Notes: generated from the letters alone by a model not told the origin. DNA of 64,000 nt from Streptomyces caniferus (GCF_009811555.1 NZ_BLIN01000005.1:3915501-3979500), one strand, 5' to 3'. Counted from the stretch's first letter, positions 31,745-42,352 are shown. Made by a program: numbers and translations.

Positions 31745-33718
31745 TCACCGGGGCGGGCCACCGTGGGGGTCGGCGGGTGCGGTGGGGTGGCCTCCGTAGG
31801 GCGTGGGATGACCGGGGGCGACAGGCGCTCCGTAGGCGCCGGGCGCTCCGTAGCCGGAGGGCGCTCCGTACGACGTGGGATGGCCCGGCCCTGGGGCGGA
31901 GGGGTCGGTGTGCGGCGCGGCAGGGGCCGCGGTGGAGGGGTGGGTGTCCGGTGCGGGCCGGCCGGTGCTGCCGGGTGCCGTCGGTGCTCCGGGGCCCGTG
32001 CGCTGCCGGCCCGGTCCGCGCGAAACGGCCCGGTTCATCGCCTCGGCGGCGATCCGCGCGGCCGCCTGCAGCGTCCGCTCGCCGAGCAGCTCCGTACGGA
32101 TCGCGCCGCCCGCCGCGAGATGGCGGTCGTACGGGAGGGGCAGCACCGTCGCGCCGCCGATGCCCAGATGCTCGGTGGCCTTGCGCACGTCCAGGCCGGA
32201 ATCGGGCGACACATGGCTGAGAACCACCACCGTCGTCGGCAGCATGCCGGGATGGAGCCCGCCGACCCAGTCCAGGACCGAGCGGGTGGCGGCCACTCCC
32301 TCCGGGGTCGCCGGGGAGACCAGGACCCGCGCCTGCGTGGTCACCAGCGCGGTGCGCGCCACCTCGGCGGGCAGCGTCTCGCAGTCCACGACGGTGGTCG
32401 CGAAGTACCGGCGCAGCGAGGTCATCACCACCCGGTAGGTGTCGATGTCCAGCCTCGTCCCGATGGCGCCCTGGCTGCCGGGCAGCAGCCAGCCGCCCCC
32501 GGGGAACGGGATCAGATAGCCCGTCAGATCCGTGATCAGCATCGACGGGTCCACTATCTGCGCGAGGTCGGTGCCCGACCAGCGGACCTCCCGGGCGCCC
32601 AGCCGGTGCGGCAGCGTGCCGAGGGCCGGATCGGCCTCGATGGCCAGCACCGGATCGGCGCGGTAGTGCGCGTAGGTGAGGGCCAGCAGCGCGGCGACGG
32701 TGGACTTGCCCGCGCCGCCCCGGATGCTCGTCACGGAGATCTGCCGGCCGGTGGTCACCGGCTGCTGGATGGCGTACGCGGTCTCGGTGACGGCGGCGGT
32801 CTCCGCCGCGGGCGACGACGCGATCGCCCGCCGCACGGCCCGCCCCGCCCGCTGTGCGACGGACTCGCCGTGCCGTGGCCGGGACCGCAGAGCGTCCATC
32901 TCGGGCGGCATCAGCGGTACCGAGACGGGGGTGGGGCTGGACCTGCGCATCGGGGTGGGCGTGTGGACGGGGGCGGTCCTCTGGAGGGGGGCGACCGTCC
33001 CGGCGGGGGCGGGCGTCTGAGCGTCGGAGGCCGGCGCCGGGGCCGGTTCCTGTACGGGCTGTGGCATCGGAGCGGCAGCGGGCAGCGGCCCGACGCCGGG
33101 CCCGGGACCGGCGGAGGGCATGGGTCCGGACGCGGGCGCGGGGCCCGCGGCAGGCATGGGACCGGAAGCAGGCACAGGGCCGGGTGCCGTCTGCCCGGCG
33201 GGAGCGCCGTCCCGGAACACAGCGGCGCCCCGGAACGCTGCGGCGTCCGGTGTCAGCGGCGGAGCGGACGGCGCCGGCGGGTACCCGACACCGCCGGGGC
33301 CCGGCGCGGCGGCGTGCGCGGGCATCGGGGCGGGGCCTCCGGGCGCGGCCGCGGGCCCGGCCGCGGGCCCGGTCCCGGTCGGCTGCGCCGTCGGCGTCAC
33401 CGGCGTGTCCCACACGGTCGCCCCCTCGGTCACACCCCCGGTCACGTCTTCGGTCGCGCCCTCGCCCGCGGACCTGGGAGCGGGCAGGGGAGCGGACATG
33501 GCTTCCTCCGGCGTGTTCGTGGGGCGGGGCGCGATGCGGCCCTCGCCCGTGCCGCCGCCCGATTCCGCGGGCGTTCCCGGCGTCATCGCCGTCCCGCCGA
33601 GTGCGCGCGGCAGATCGTGCTGCCGGTCCCCTCGCACCGGTTCACCCGGCCCGCCCGGTCCCCTCGGCCCGCCGGGCCCGTGAGCTCCGCCGGGTTCGTT
33701 GGATCCATCCGCTGACAT
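31745..33718 (-). CDS. MinD/ParA-type ATPase with long Pro/Ala-rich N-terminus (EspI-like)
   Basis: A 657-residue protein. Residues 1 to about 310 are Pro/Ala/Gly-rich and probably disordered. A deviant-Walker ATPase domain follows, with the P-loop SIRGGAGKST around Lys338, then a VVDCETLP strand and the segment VVVLSHVSPDSGLD. The last 80 residues are again low-complexity with YGAP repeats. This plan (proline-rich N-terminus plus MinD-like ATPase) is that of EspI/EccA-neighbouring ATPases of type VII secretion loci. The gene begins 23 bases after the EccD-like gene, supporting the link. Start at ATG 33716-33718; the frame is open upstream but overlaps the neighbour. The partner of the ATPase is unknown. 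Confidence 0.75.
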   Translation of the reverse strand: MSADGSNEPGGAHGPGGPRGPGGPGEPVRGDRQHDLPRALGGTAMTPGTPAESGGGTGEGRIAPRPTNTPEEAMSAPLPAPRSAGEGATEDVTGGVTEGATVWDTPVTPTAQPTGTGPAAGPAAAPGGPAPMPAHAAAPGPGGVGYPPAPSAPPLTPDAAAFRGAAVFRDGAPAGQTAPGPVPASGPMPAAGPAPASGPMPSAGPGPGVGPLPAAAPMPQPVQEPAPAPASDAQTPAPAGTVAPLQRTAPVHTPTPMRRSSPTPVSVPLMPPEMDALRSRPRHGESVAQRAGRAVRRAIASSPAAETAAVTETAYAIQQPVTTGRQISVTSIRGGAGKSTVAALLALTYAHYRADPVLAIEADPALGTLPHRLGAREVRWSGTDLAQIVDPSMLITDLTGYLIPFPGGGWLLPGSQGAIGTRLDIDTYRVVMTSLRRYFATTVVDCETLPAEVARTALVTTQARVLVSPATPEGVAATRSVLDWVGGLHPGMLPTTVVVLSHVSPDSGLDVRKATEHLGIGGATVLPLPYDRHLAAGGAIRTELLGERTLQAAARIAAEAMNRAVSRGPGRQRTGPGAPTAPGSTGRPAPDTHPSTAAPAAPHTDPSAPGPGHPTSYGAPSGYGAPGAYGAPVAPGHPTPYGGHPTAPADPHGGPPR

Positions 33719-33741
33719 GGTCCCGCGGCCGCCTTTCCGGT

Positions 33742-35118
33742 TCAGAACGTGTCCAGCAGCCCGGCGTGGACCCCGAACGCCCCGAGGGCGACCAGGATCA
33801 GCGCCAGCACGCCGACCGACTCGACGAGGTTCACCAGTCGGCGCAGCCGTACCCGGACGTGCTCGGGCACCCGCACCGCGAGCACCCCGAACGGCAGCAC
33901 CGCGCCCGCGCACAGCACGGCCAGCGCACCCGCCGGGTCCCCCGGACCCGCCGCCCGGCCAAGCACCAGAGCCACCCCCACGGCCGTGCCGGCCGCCAAC
34001 AGGGCGACGACCTCGACCGTCAGGGGATAGGCACGCGCACGCGAAAGCAGCACCGGACACAGCAGGGCCGCGGCGGCCACCGACCAGCCGTCACCGGAAC
34101 CGGCGGACACCACTCCCGCCGCGCCCGCGGAGACCGCCAGGGCGACCGTGGCCGGCGCGAGACCGCGGTGGGTCACGCCGAGCGCGGTCGCCACCTGGTG
34201 CCGGCTCACCGGCGCGCCGCCGGAGCGCTGGTCGTCGAGCCGGGTCAGCCCGGCCGCCGTCAAGGCCAGCCGGGGCAGATACCCCAGCACGAGCACCGAG
34301 ACGACACCGAGTGCGACTCCCGTACGGGCCACGCCGGTCAGCGCCAGTCCGGCCTCCCAGGCCCCCACCGCGAGGGCGACCGTCGCCGCGCCGACGAGCC
34401 CGCCGCGCCCCAGCTCCGTGCAGACCCCGAGCAGCGCGAGCGCGGCCGCGACGGTCAGCCCGACGGCCGCGAGCCGCACCGTGCCGGCCGAGGCGCCCTC
34501 CCAGGAGGCGAGCACGCCGAGCGCGCAGCCCAGCACGAGCAGGGCGGTGGCCGTCGCACGCTGCCCGAGCCCTCCGGGTCCTCCGGGCCGTACGAGCCGT
34601 CCGCCCACGACGCCGCCGGCCGCGGCGAGCACACCGGCGACGCCGAGCCAGAGCGCGGCACGGCCCGCCCCGTACCAACTCGCCGCCGCCACACCGGCCA
34701 CCAGCGCCAGCGCCACGCCCGCGGCGCCGGCCGTCCAGGTCCGGCTGCGCCGTCCCCAGCGCCCGTCGCGCACCTCCGGTTCGCCGGCGGCCGCGTCCGT
34801 GGCGTCGTGCGCCCCCGGAACCGTCGAGGTCTCGTGCTCCGCCACGAGCCGCAGCACCGCCCCGTCGGGCACCCGGGCCGAGGCGAGCGAATCGTCCGGC
34901 GAGAGCACCGATCCGTCCGCGGTCACCAGCCGCCGCGCCAGCGGCCCTTCGCCCGGCCAGTCGCCGAGCAGCCGCAGGACGTCCGGCAGCAGCGCGCCGA
35001 GGGGTTCCTGCGCGGGGAGCACGAGATCGACCCGTCGCCGCTCGCCCACGAGGGTCACCCGGCCCAGGGAGGTGCGCGACGCGGCCCCCGAATCCATCCC
35101 CGAACTCACACTCACCAT
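33742..35118 (-). CDS. EccD-like type VII secretion integral membrane protein
   Basis: A 458-residue protein. After a short N-terminus, a ubiquitin-like (YukD) domain spans about residues 12-90 (SLGRVTLVGERRRVDLVL; LLPDVLRLL; VLSPDDSLASARVPDGAVLRL), followed by about 11 hydrophobic segments. This is the architecture of EccD, the channel-forming membrane component of type VII (ESX) secretion. No EccB, EccC, EccE, mycosin or WXG100 gene is in the window, so it is an orphan. ATG 35116-35118 is the preferred start; an ATG seven codons later is possible. The pair with the downstream MinD-like ATPase suggests a reduced or separate T7SS-derived system. Confidence 0.78.
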   Translation of the reverse strand: MVSVSSGMDSGAASRTSLGRVTLVGERRRVDLVLPAQEPLGALLPDVLRLLGDWPGEGPLARRLVTADGSVLSPDDSLASARVPDGAVLRLVAEHETSTVPGAHDATDAAAGEPEVRDGRWGRRSRTWTAGAAGVALALVAGVAAASWYGAGRAALWLGVAGVLAAAGGVVGGRLVRPGGPGGLGQRATATALLVLGCALGVLASWEGASAGTVRLAAVGLTVAAALALLGVCTELGRGGLVGAATVALAVGAWEAGLALTGVARTGVALGVVSVLVLGYLPRLALTAAGLTRLDDQRSGGAPVSRHQVATALGVTHRGLAPATVALAVSAGAAGVVSAGSGDGWSVAAAALLCPVLLSRARAYPLTVEVVALLAAGTAVGVALVLGRAAGPGDPAGALAVLCAGAVLPFGVLAVRVPEHVRVRLRRLVNLVESVGVLALILVALGAFGVHAGLLDTF

Positions 35119-35306
35119 GCCGACGCGGCCCCCGCGTTGCTGCCAGTAGGACGTGCTCCGGGGGCCCCCCGTGCACCGTCGGCCATCTTGCCGACGATGA
35201 ACGGCCACCCCCGTACAACCGGCACACACGATACGGCGCGGGTCCGACGGCTTGTCCACAACGGTCAGCGCCGGGCTGCCCGGCGCCGTGTGGGTTCAGC
35301 AGGGGC

Positions 35307-35343
35307 GATGCGGAGGAAAGGTGGGGAAAACCCCACCCGCATC
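35307..35343 (+). promoter_or_regulatory. nested inverted repeat upstream of sensor kinase 1
   Basis: GGTGGGG-AAAA-CCCCACC (35320-35337) is a perfect 7-base inverted repeat, enclosed by GATGCG (35307-35312) and CGCATC (35338-35343). It ends 50 bases before the kinase start at 35394. Its first 15 bases recur exactly upstream of the second kinase (36733-36747), which suggests an operator, perhaps for the cognate response regulator. Confidence 0.55.
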
Positions 35344-35393
35344 ACCCCAGCCACCCCATGGCACGCAACCGCGCGGCCGGGCAGGCTGGGCGC

Positions 35394-36686
35394 ATGACCG
35401 AGAGTTCCCGGCCCCGTGCCGCCGATGCCGCTGACGACGCCCCTGACGGTGGCGCACCGCCGCCGCCCGCAAGGCCGCTCAGCGGCGCGACGTGGCGGGA
35501 GATCGCGTACCTGCTGTCCAACTTCCCGTTGGGCCTCGTCGGGTTCGTGGTGCTGGTGGTCTGGCTGGCCCTCGGCATCGGGCTGGCCGTCACCGTCATA
35601 GGGCTGCCGCTGCTGGCGAGCGGCCTGGTGGCGTGCCGGAAGTACGGGAAGCTGGAACGGGCGCGGGCGCGGGCACTGCTCGGGGTGCGGGTGCCGGAAC
35701 CGAGTCCGCTGCGGGCCCGGGAACAGGGGTTCCTGCCCTGGCTGTGGATGTGCCTGAAGGACCCGGTCGCCTGGCGGCATGCGCTGTTCACGTTCCTCCG
35801 GCTGCCGTGGGCCACGCTCACCTTCGGGCTCACCCTGGTCTCGCTCTTCGTGGCGTGGCCGGCCCTCCCGTGGCTGGCGCGCTGGCTGACGAACGTGGAC
35901 CGGGCCATGGTGCGCGGACTGCTCTCGCCCTCCGACGAACTGGAGCGGCGGATCGCCGAGCTGGAGTCGGACCGGGCGACGGTCACCGACACCGCGGCGG
36001 CCGACCTGCGGCGCATCGAACGGGATCTGCACGACGGCGCACAGGCCCGGCTCGTGGCGCTCGCCATGGGGCTCGGCCTGGCGAAGGAGAAGCTGCTGGA
36101 GGGCCGGGCCGACGAGAGCGTCGCGGCGATGGTGGACGAGGCGCACGGCGAGGTGAAGCTGGCGCTGCAGGAGCTGCGGGACCTGGCCCGGGGCATCCAT
36201 CCGGCGATCCTCACCGACCGCGGACTGGGGCCCGCCCTGGCCTCGCTGGCCGGGCGCTGCACGGTGCCCGCCACGACGGCCGTGGACCTGGCCGAGCGGC
36301 CCGCGTCCGCCATCGAGGGCATCGCCTATTTCACGGTCTCGGAGCTGCTGCAGAACATCTCCAAGCACAGTGCGGCGCGGCGGGCGTCCGTGGAGGTGTG
36401 GCGGTCGGAGGAGCGGCTGCTGATCCAGGTGACGGACGACGGGAAGGGCGGGGCGCGGCTGGACGGCGGCAGCGGGATGGCCGGGCTCGCCGAGCGGCTG
36501 GGGTCGGTGGACGGGCTGTTCGTACTGGATTCGCCGGTGGGCGGTCCCACGCGGGTCACGGCGGAGCTGCCGTGGTGGACCCGGACGGATGCGGGAGCGG
36601 GGTCGGGGGCGGGGCCCAAGTCGGGCGCGAGGGCGGCGTCGAAGCCGTCGAAGGCAGCGTCGAAGGCGGCGTCGAGGGCCCGCTGA
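35394..36686 (+). CDS. two-component sensor histidine kinase 1 (NarL/LuxR-type system)
   Basis: A 430-residue membrane kinase. The N-terminal putative-sensor domain has about four hydrophobic segments within residues 35-170. A coiled-coil linker precedes the HisKA_3 domain, whose H box RIERDLHDGAQARLVALAMG has the phospho-accepting His213. The HATPase domain follows with N box ELLQNISKHS and G box DGGSGMAGLAERL. The C-terminus is a Lys/Ala/Ser-rich tail of about 25 residues. An in-frame ATG at 35358 is an alternative start. The signal is unknown; the sensor domain is membrane-embedded, so an envelope cue is likely. It is followed by a paralogous kinase and one regulator. Confidence 0.9.
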   Translation: MTESSRPRAADAADDAPDGGAPPPPARPLSGATWREIAYLLSNFPLGLVGFVVLVVWLALGIGLAVTVIGLPLLASGLVACRKYGKLERARARALLGVRVPEPSPLRAREQGFLPWLWMCLKDPVAWRHALFTFLRLPWATLTFGLTLVSLFVAWPALPWLARWLTNVDRAMVRGLLSPSDELERRIAELESDRATVTDTAAADLRRIERDLHDGAQARLVALAMGLGLAKEKLLEGRADESVAAMVDEAHGEVKLALQELRDLARGIHPAILTDRGLGPALASLAGRCTVPATTAVDLAERPASAIEGIAYFTVSELLQNISKHSAARRASVEVWRSEERLLIQVTDDGKGGARLDGGSGMAGLAERLGSVDGLFVLDSPVGGPTRVTAELPWWTRTDAGAGSGAGPKSGARAASKPSKAASKAASRAR

Positions 36687-36732
36687 CGGGCCGTCGGGCC
36701 GGTAAAGGTGGCGGCGCCCTCGTCGGCCCGGG

Positions 36733-36747
36733 GGTGGGGAAAACCCC
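36733..36747 (+). promoter_or_regulatory. second copy of the GGTGGGG-AAAA-CCCC element
   Basis: These 15 bases match 35320-35334 exactly and lie in the 204-base gap between the two kinase genes, 143 bases before the second start. The inner GGGG-AAAA-CCCC is a perfect inverted repeat, extended here by further G and C on each side. Confidence 0.5.
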
Positions 36748-36817
36748 CGGCGAAGACTGCGAAGGGCCTCATGGTGCGGGGGACGCCGGCCGCGGACCCT
36801 GGTCACAGCGGAAAGAA

Positions 36818-36841
36818 CCGCCCGGCCCGCGGGCCGGGCGG
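36818..36841 (+). repeat. 24-bp perfect palindrome between the kinase genes
   Basis: CCGCCCGGCCCG (36818-36829) is followed directly by its reverse complement (36830-36841). It may act as a terminator or attenuator of the first kinase transcript, or as a binding site, 49 bases before the second kinase start. Confidence 0.5.
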
Positions 36842-36890
36842 CGCATCCGACCGGGCAAGGGCCACTTCCGGCAGAACGGACGACGAGACG

Positions 36891-38204
36891 ATGGACACCG
36901 CATACGCACCACAGCCCCGCGGCTCCCGTGTGCCCGTGGGGCTGCGCGCCCCGTTCTCCGGACGCACCTGGCGGGAGTTCCTGTACCTCTTCCTCAGCCT
37001 CCCGCTGGCCATCATGATGTTCACCTACGCGATGGTGGTGACCACCGCGGGCGCCGGTCTGCTGATCACGTTCCTCGGCATTCCGGTGCTGGCGGGCGGT
37101 CTGGCCGGTGCCCGGGCGCTGGGCACCCTGGAGCGGGCGCGGGCCCGTGCGCTGCTGCGGCTGGACGTCGCCGACCCGGAGCCCGTCCGGCCGTCCAAGC
37201 CGACCCTCATGGGGTGGGTCGGGGCCGTACTGAAGAGCGGGGTGTCCTGGCGGCACCTGCTCTACAGCCTGCTGCACTTCCCGTGGGCGCTCTTCTCCTT
37301 CATCTTCTCGGTGACCTTCTGGACCCTCGGCTGGGGGCTGCTGACCTACCCGCTGTGGCGCTGGACGTTCCCCGCCTACCTCGGCCACTCGGGCATCCAG
37401 CTGTGGGGGGACGGCATCGGCCACGGCGCCTATCTCGACACCCCGGCGGAGACCGCCCTCACCAGCGGGGCCGGGCTGCTGCTGGTGCTGGCCGGACCGT
37501 GGGTGATCCACGGGCTGACGCAGGTCGACCGGATCATGGTCCATGGCCTGCTGGGGCCCTCCTCCCTGGCCGCCCGGGTCTCCCAGCTGGAGTCGGACCG
37601 CGGGGTGGTGGTGGACACCGCGGCGGCGGATCTGCAGCGCATCGAGCGCGATCTGCACGACGGGGCGCAGGCCCGGCTGGTCGCGCTCGCCATGGACCTG
37701 GGCCTGGCCAGGGAGAAGCTGGCGGAGGACCCGGAGGCCGCCGCGAAGATGGTCGACGAGGCGCACGGCGAGGTGAAGATCGCGCTCCAGGAGCTGCGGG
37801 ACCTGGCCCGCGGGATCCACCCGGCGATCCTCACCGACCGGGGGCTCGGCCCGGCGCTGTCGGCGCTGTCCGCGCGGTGCACGGTGCCGGTGACGGTGAC
37901 CGTGGACCTGGACCACCGGCCCGCCCCGGCGATCGAGGGCACCGCGTACTTCACCGCCTCCGAGCTGCTGCAGAACGTCTCCCGGCACGCCCGGGCCACC
38001 AGCGCGACGCTGGACGTCTGGCACACCGCGGACCGCATCATGCTGCTGGTCACGGACAACGGCCGGGGAGGCGCGCACACGGCCGCGGGAAGCGGCCTGG
38101 CCGGCCTCGCCGAGCGGCTGGACGCCGTCGACGGCCTGCTGGTCGTGGAATCCCCGGCCGGCGGCCCGACCTGCATCACCGCGGAGCTGCCCTGGCGCGG
38201 CTGA
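36891..38204 (+). CDS. two-component sensor histidine kinase 2 (paralog of kinase 1)
   Basis: A 437-residue kinase with the same plan as the one before it. A membrane-embedded putative-sensor domain with about four helices covers residues 30-190; the extracytoplasmic segment between helices 3 and 4 (WTFPAYLGHSGIQLWGDGIG in part) is longer than in kinase 1, which may mean a different ligand. H box RIERDLHDGAQARLVALAMD with His256; N box ELLQNVSRHA; G box GSGLAGLAERL. Near-identical catalytic domains suggest that the two kinases arose by duplication and may form heterodimers. ATG 36891 is preceded by ACGACGAGACG. Confidence 0.9.
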   Translation: MDTAYAPQPRGSRVPVGLRAPFSGRTWREFLYLFLSLPLAIMMFTYAMVVTTAGAGLLITFLGIPVLAGGLAGARALGTLERARARALLRLDVADPEPVRPSKPTLMGWVGAVLKSGVSWRHLLYSLLHFPWALFSFIFSVTFWTLGWGLLTYPLWRWTFPAYLGHSGIQLWGDGIGHGAYLDTPAETALTSGAGLLLVLAGPWVIHGLTQVDRIMVHGLLGPSSLAARVSQLESDRGVVVDTAAADLQRIERDLHDGAQARLVALAMDLGLAREKLAEDPEAAAKMVDEAHGEVKIALQELRDLARGIHPAILTDRGLGPALSALSARCTVPVTVTVDLDHRPAPAIEGTAYFTASELLQNVSRHARATSATLDVWHTADRIMLLVTDNGRGGAHTAAGSGLAGLAERLDAVDGLLVVESPAGGPTCITAELPWRG

Positions 38205-38333
38205 CGGCCACCGCGGGACTGCCGGAGCGCGGCTGACGGCGGATCCCCCTCATCCGCCTCGCCGCCGTCCGGATGCTGGGATGCTGGAGGCCTGCAGGGG
38301 CGGGATGCGATGAGGCATGGGGGAATCTGAGCC

Positions 38334-39005
38334 GTGGAGGACAAGGTGCGGGTGGTCATCGCCGAGGACTCGGTGCTGCTCCGGGAGGGCCTGACCAGGC
38401 TGCTCACCGACCGGGGGCACGAGGTCGTGGCAGGCGTGGGGGACGCCGAGGCGCTGATCGAGACGATCGGGGAGCTGGCGGACGAGGGGGCGCTGCCGGA
38501 CGTGGTGGTGGCGGACGTACGGATGCCGCCCACGCACACCGACGAGGGGGTCAGGGCCGCCATCCGGCTGCGCCGGGACCACCCGGATCTCGGGGTGCTG
38601 GTGCTCTCGCAGTACGTCGAGGAGCAGTACGCGACGGAACTGCTCGCCGGGTCGACCCGGGGCATCGGCTATCTGCTCAAGGACCGGGTGGCCGAGGTGC
38701 GGGAGTTCGTCGACGCGGTGGTCCGGGTCGCCGGGGGCGGGACCGCGCTGGACCCCGAGGTGGTCGCACAGCTCCTGGGCCGCAGCCGTAAGCAGGACGT
38801 GCTGGCCCACCTGACGCCCCGGGAGCGGGAGGTGCTGGGGCTGATGGCCGAGGGCCGGACGAACTCCGCGGTCGCCCGGCAGCTGGTGGTCAGCGACGGC
38901 GCGGTCGAGAAGCACGTCAGCAACATCTTCCAGAAACTGGGCCTGTCGCAGAGTGACGGGGATCACCGCAGGGTGCTCGCGGTACTCACCTACCTCAACT
39001 CCTAG
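38334..39005 (+). CDS. LuxR/NarL-family response regulator
   Basis: A 223-residue regulator. The receiver domain begins [20 protein letters not shown] and has its phospho-accepting Asp61 in [10 protein letters not shown], with the conserved Lys in YLLKDRV. The C-terminal LuxR helix-turn-helix includes [18 protein letters not shown] and [20 protein letters not shown]. Start GTG 38334 is given; GTG 38346, with GGAGG at five bases, is equally likely. It lies 130 bases after kinase 2 on the same strand and is the only regulator near the two kinases, so both probably signal to it. Confidence 0.92.
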   Translation: MEDKVRVVIAEDSVLLREGLTRLLTDRGHEVVAGVGDAEALIETIGELADEGALPDVVVADVRMPPTHTDEGVRAAIRLRRDHPDLGVLVLSQYVEEQYATELLAGSTRGIGYLLKDRVAEVREFVDAVVRVAGGGTALDPEVVAQLLGRSRKQDVLAHLTPREREVLGLMAEGRTNSAVARQLVVSDGAVEKHVSNIFQKLGLSQSDGDHRRVLAVLTYLNS

Positions 39006-39008
39006 CGA

Positions 39009-39170
39009 TCTGACAACCTGTCAGATGGGTGGCCCGAGGCGTTTTCCACCGAGGTCCAGGACTTTGGTCGTAGAACCAATGGAGGAGTCCGGAGCGTCAT
39101 GAAAGAGGGGGCACGGGGGTGGTGATTTCATGACAATACACACCAGATTGGTGTCTCATGTTGACGTCCA
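39009..39170 (+). promoter_or_regulatory. cluster of inverted repeats upstream of korA
   Basis: The 294-base gap before korA holds several perfect inverted repeats: ATCTGACA-ACC-TGTCAGAT (39009-39027), TTGGT-N6-ACCAA (about 39064-39079), GTCATGAAA (39096-39104) with TTTCATGAC (39126-39134), ACACCA-GAT-TGGTGT (39140-39154), and ATGTTG-N5-CAACAT just after it. The first may be a terminator or operator; the others look like protein-binding sites controlling korAB. No clean promoter consensus was found among them. Confidence 0.5.
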
Positions 39171-39299
39171 ACATGCGAGCGCCCCAGGGAAGGCCACCCT
39201 TACCCACGTACGATGTTTATGGGACAACCGGTCGGTACGACACGTCCCGAGCCCTGCCTCCGGCGGGGACGCCGCACCCCTCGAGGGAGGTCCGAAGCA

Positions 39300-41244
39300 G
39301 TGACCAGCCAGGTCAGTAGCCCAGCCGAGCAGACCGACGCAGCGCTTGTCGGGGAAGAGCGCGACTCCGGTGCCGGTGGCGAAGGCAAAGAAGTCCGACG
39401 CCTCGACCGGGTGATCATCCGGTTTGCCGGTGACTCCGGTGACGGTATGCAGCTCACCGGCGACCGGTTCACATCCGAGACCGCGTCGTTCGGCAACGAC
39501 CTGTCGACGCTGCCGAACTTCCCCGCCGAGATCCGTGCGCCTGCCGGAACCCTGCCGGGCGTCTCCAGCTTCCAGCTCCACTTCGCCGACCACGACATCC
39601 TCACGCCCGGTGACGCGCCGAACGTGCTGGTGGCGATGAACCCGGCCGCGCTGAAGGCGAACCTCGCGGATGTGCCGCGGGGCGCGGAGATCATCGTCAA
39701 CACCGACGAGTTCACCAAGCGCCCGATGGCGAAGGTGGGGTATGCGACCAGCCCGCTGGAGGACGGGTCGCTGGAGGCCTACAACGTCCACCCGGTGCCG
39801 CTGACGACGCTGACGATCGAGGCGCTCAAGGAGTTCGGGCTCTCCCGCAAGGAGGCCGAGCGCAGCAAGAACATGTTCGCGCTGGGTCTGCTGTCGTGGA
39901 TGTACCACCGGCCGACCGAGGGCACCGAGAAGTTCCTGCGGGCGAAGTTCGCGAAGAAGCCGGAGATCGCGGAGGCCAACGTCACGGCCTTCCGGGCGGG
40001 CTGGAACTTCGGCGAGACGACGGAGGACTTCGCCGTCTCCTACGAGGTCGCGCCGGCCACCAAGGCCTTCCCGACCGGCACCTACCGCAACATCTCCGGG
40101 AACCTCGCACTGTCCTACGGGCTGGTCGCGGCGGGCCGGCAGGCGGATCTGCCGCTCTACCTGGGCTCGTATCCGATCACCCCGGCCTCCGACATCCTGC
40201 ACGAGCTGTCCAAGCACAAGAATTTCGGTGTGCGGACCTTCCAGGCGGAGGACGAGATCGCCGGGATCGGCGCGGCGCTGGGCGCCGCGTTCGGCGGTGC
40301 GCTGGCGGTGACGACCACCTCGGGTCCCGGTGTGGCGCTGAAGTCGGAGACGATCGGGCTGGCGGTCAGCCTGGAGCTGCCGCTGCTGATCGTGGACATC
40401 CAGCGCGGCGGACCCTCGACCGGTCTGCCGACGAAGACCGAGCAGGCCGATCTGCTGCAGGCGATGTACGGGCGCAACGGTGAGGCGCCGGTGCCGATCG
40501 TGGCGCCGAAGACGCCCGCGGACTGCTTCGACGCGGCGCTGGAGGCGGCCCGGATCGCGCTGGTCTACCGCACGCCGGTCTTCCTGCTCTCCGACGGGTA
40601 TCTGGCCAACGGTTCGGAGCCGTGGCGGATCCCGGACGTCGACGAGCTGCCGGACCTGCGGGTCCAGTTCGCCTCGGGCCCCAACCACCAGCAGGCGGAC
40701 GGCACCGAGGTGTTCTGGCCGTACAAGCGCGATGAGCAGACGCTGGCCCGGCCCTGGGCGGTGCCGGGCACGCCGGGCCTGGAGCACCGTATCGGCGGTA
40801 TCGAGAAGCAGGACGGCACGGGCAACATCTCCTACGACCCGGCCAACCACGACTTCATGGTGCGCACCCGCCAGGCGAAGGTCGACGGCGTCGACGTCCC
40901 CGACCTCGAGGTCGACGACCCCACCGACGACAGCGGCCGGGGCGCCGGGACCCTCGTCCTGGGCTGGGGGTCGACCTACGGGCCGATCACCGCGGCGGTA
41001 CGGCGCGTCCGGCGGGCCGGCGAGCGCATCGCCCAGGCCCATCTGCGCCACCTCAACCCCTTCCCCGGGAATCTCGGGGAGGTCCTGGCGCGTTACGACA
41101 AGGTGATCGTGCCGGAGATGAACCTCGGGCAGCTCGCCACGCTGCTGCGCGCCAAGTACCTCGTCGACGCGCAGTCGCACACCCAGGTCAGCGGAATGCC
41201 GTTCAAGGCCGAGCAGCTTGCGGAGGTCTTTAAGGAGGCCATCA

Positions 41245-41252
<8 letters not shown>
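39300..41252 (+). CDS. korA: 2-oxoglutarate:ferredoxin oxidoreductase, alpha subunit
   Basis: A 650-residue subunit of the thiamine-dependent enzyme that oxidises 2-oxoglutarate to succinyl-CoA and reduces ferredoxin. Start GTG 39300 has GAGGGAGG at nine bases; the earlier ATG at 39213 is not supported. The gamma-type domain fused at the N-terminus starts RVIIRFAGDSGDGMQLTGDR, and the alpha-type pyrimidine-binding domain contains YPITPASDILHELSKH and QAEDEIAGIGAALGAAFGG. The gamma-alpha fusion is normal in actinobacteria. The stop codon overlaps korB by eight bases. Confidence 0.95.
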
Positions 41253-42339
<1,087 letters not shown>

Positions 42340-42352
42340 CCGGCCCGGCCCC

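Noticed and set aside
32854..35397. Plus-strand open frame of 847 codons opposite the EccD/ATPase pair
   Set aside because: The minus-strand genes have recognisable domains, while this frame gives an Arg/Pro-rich string.
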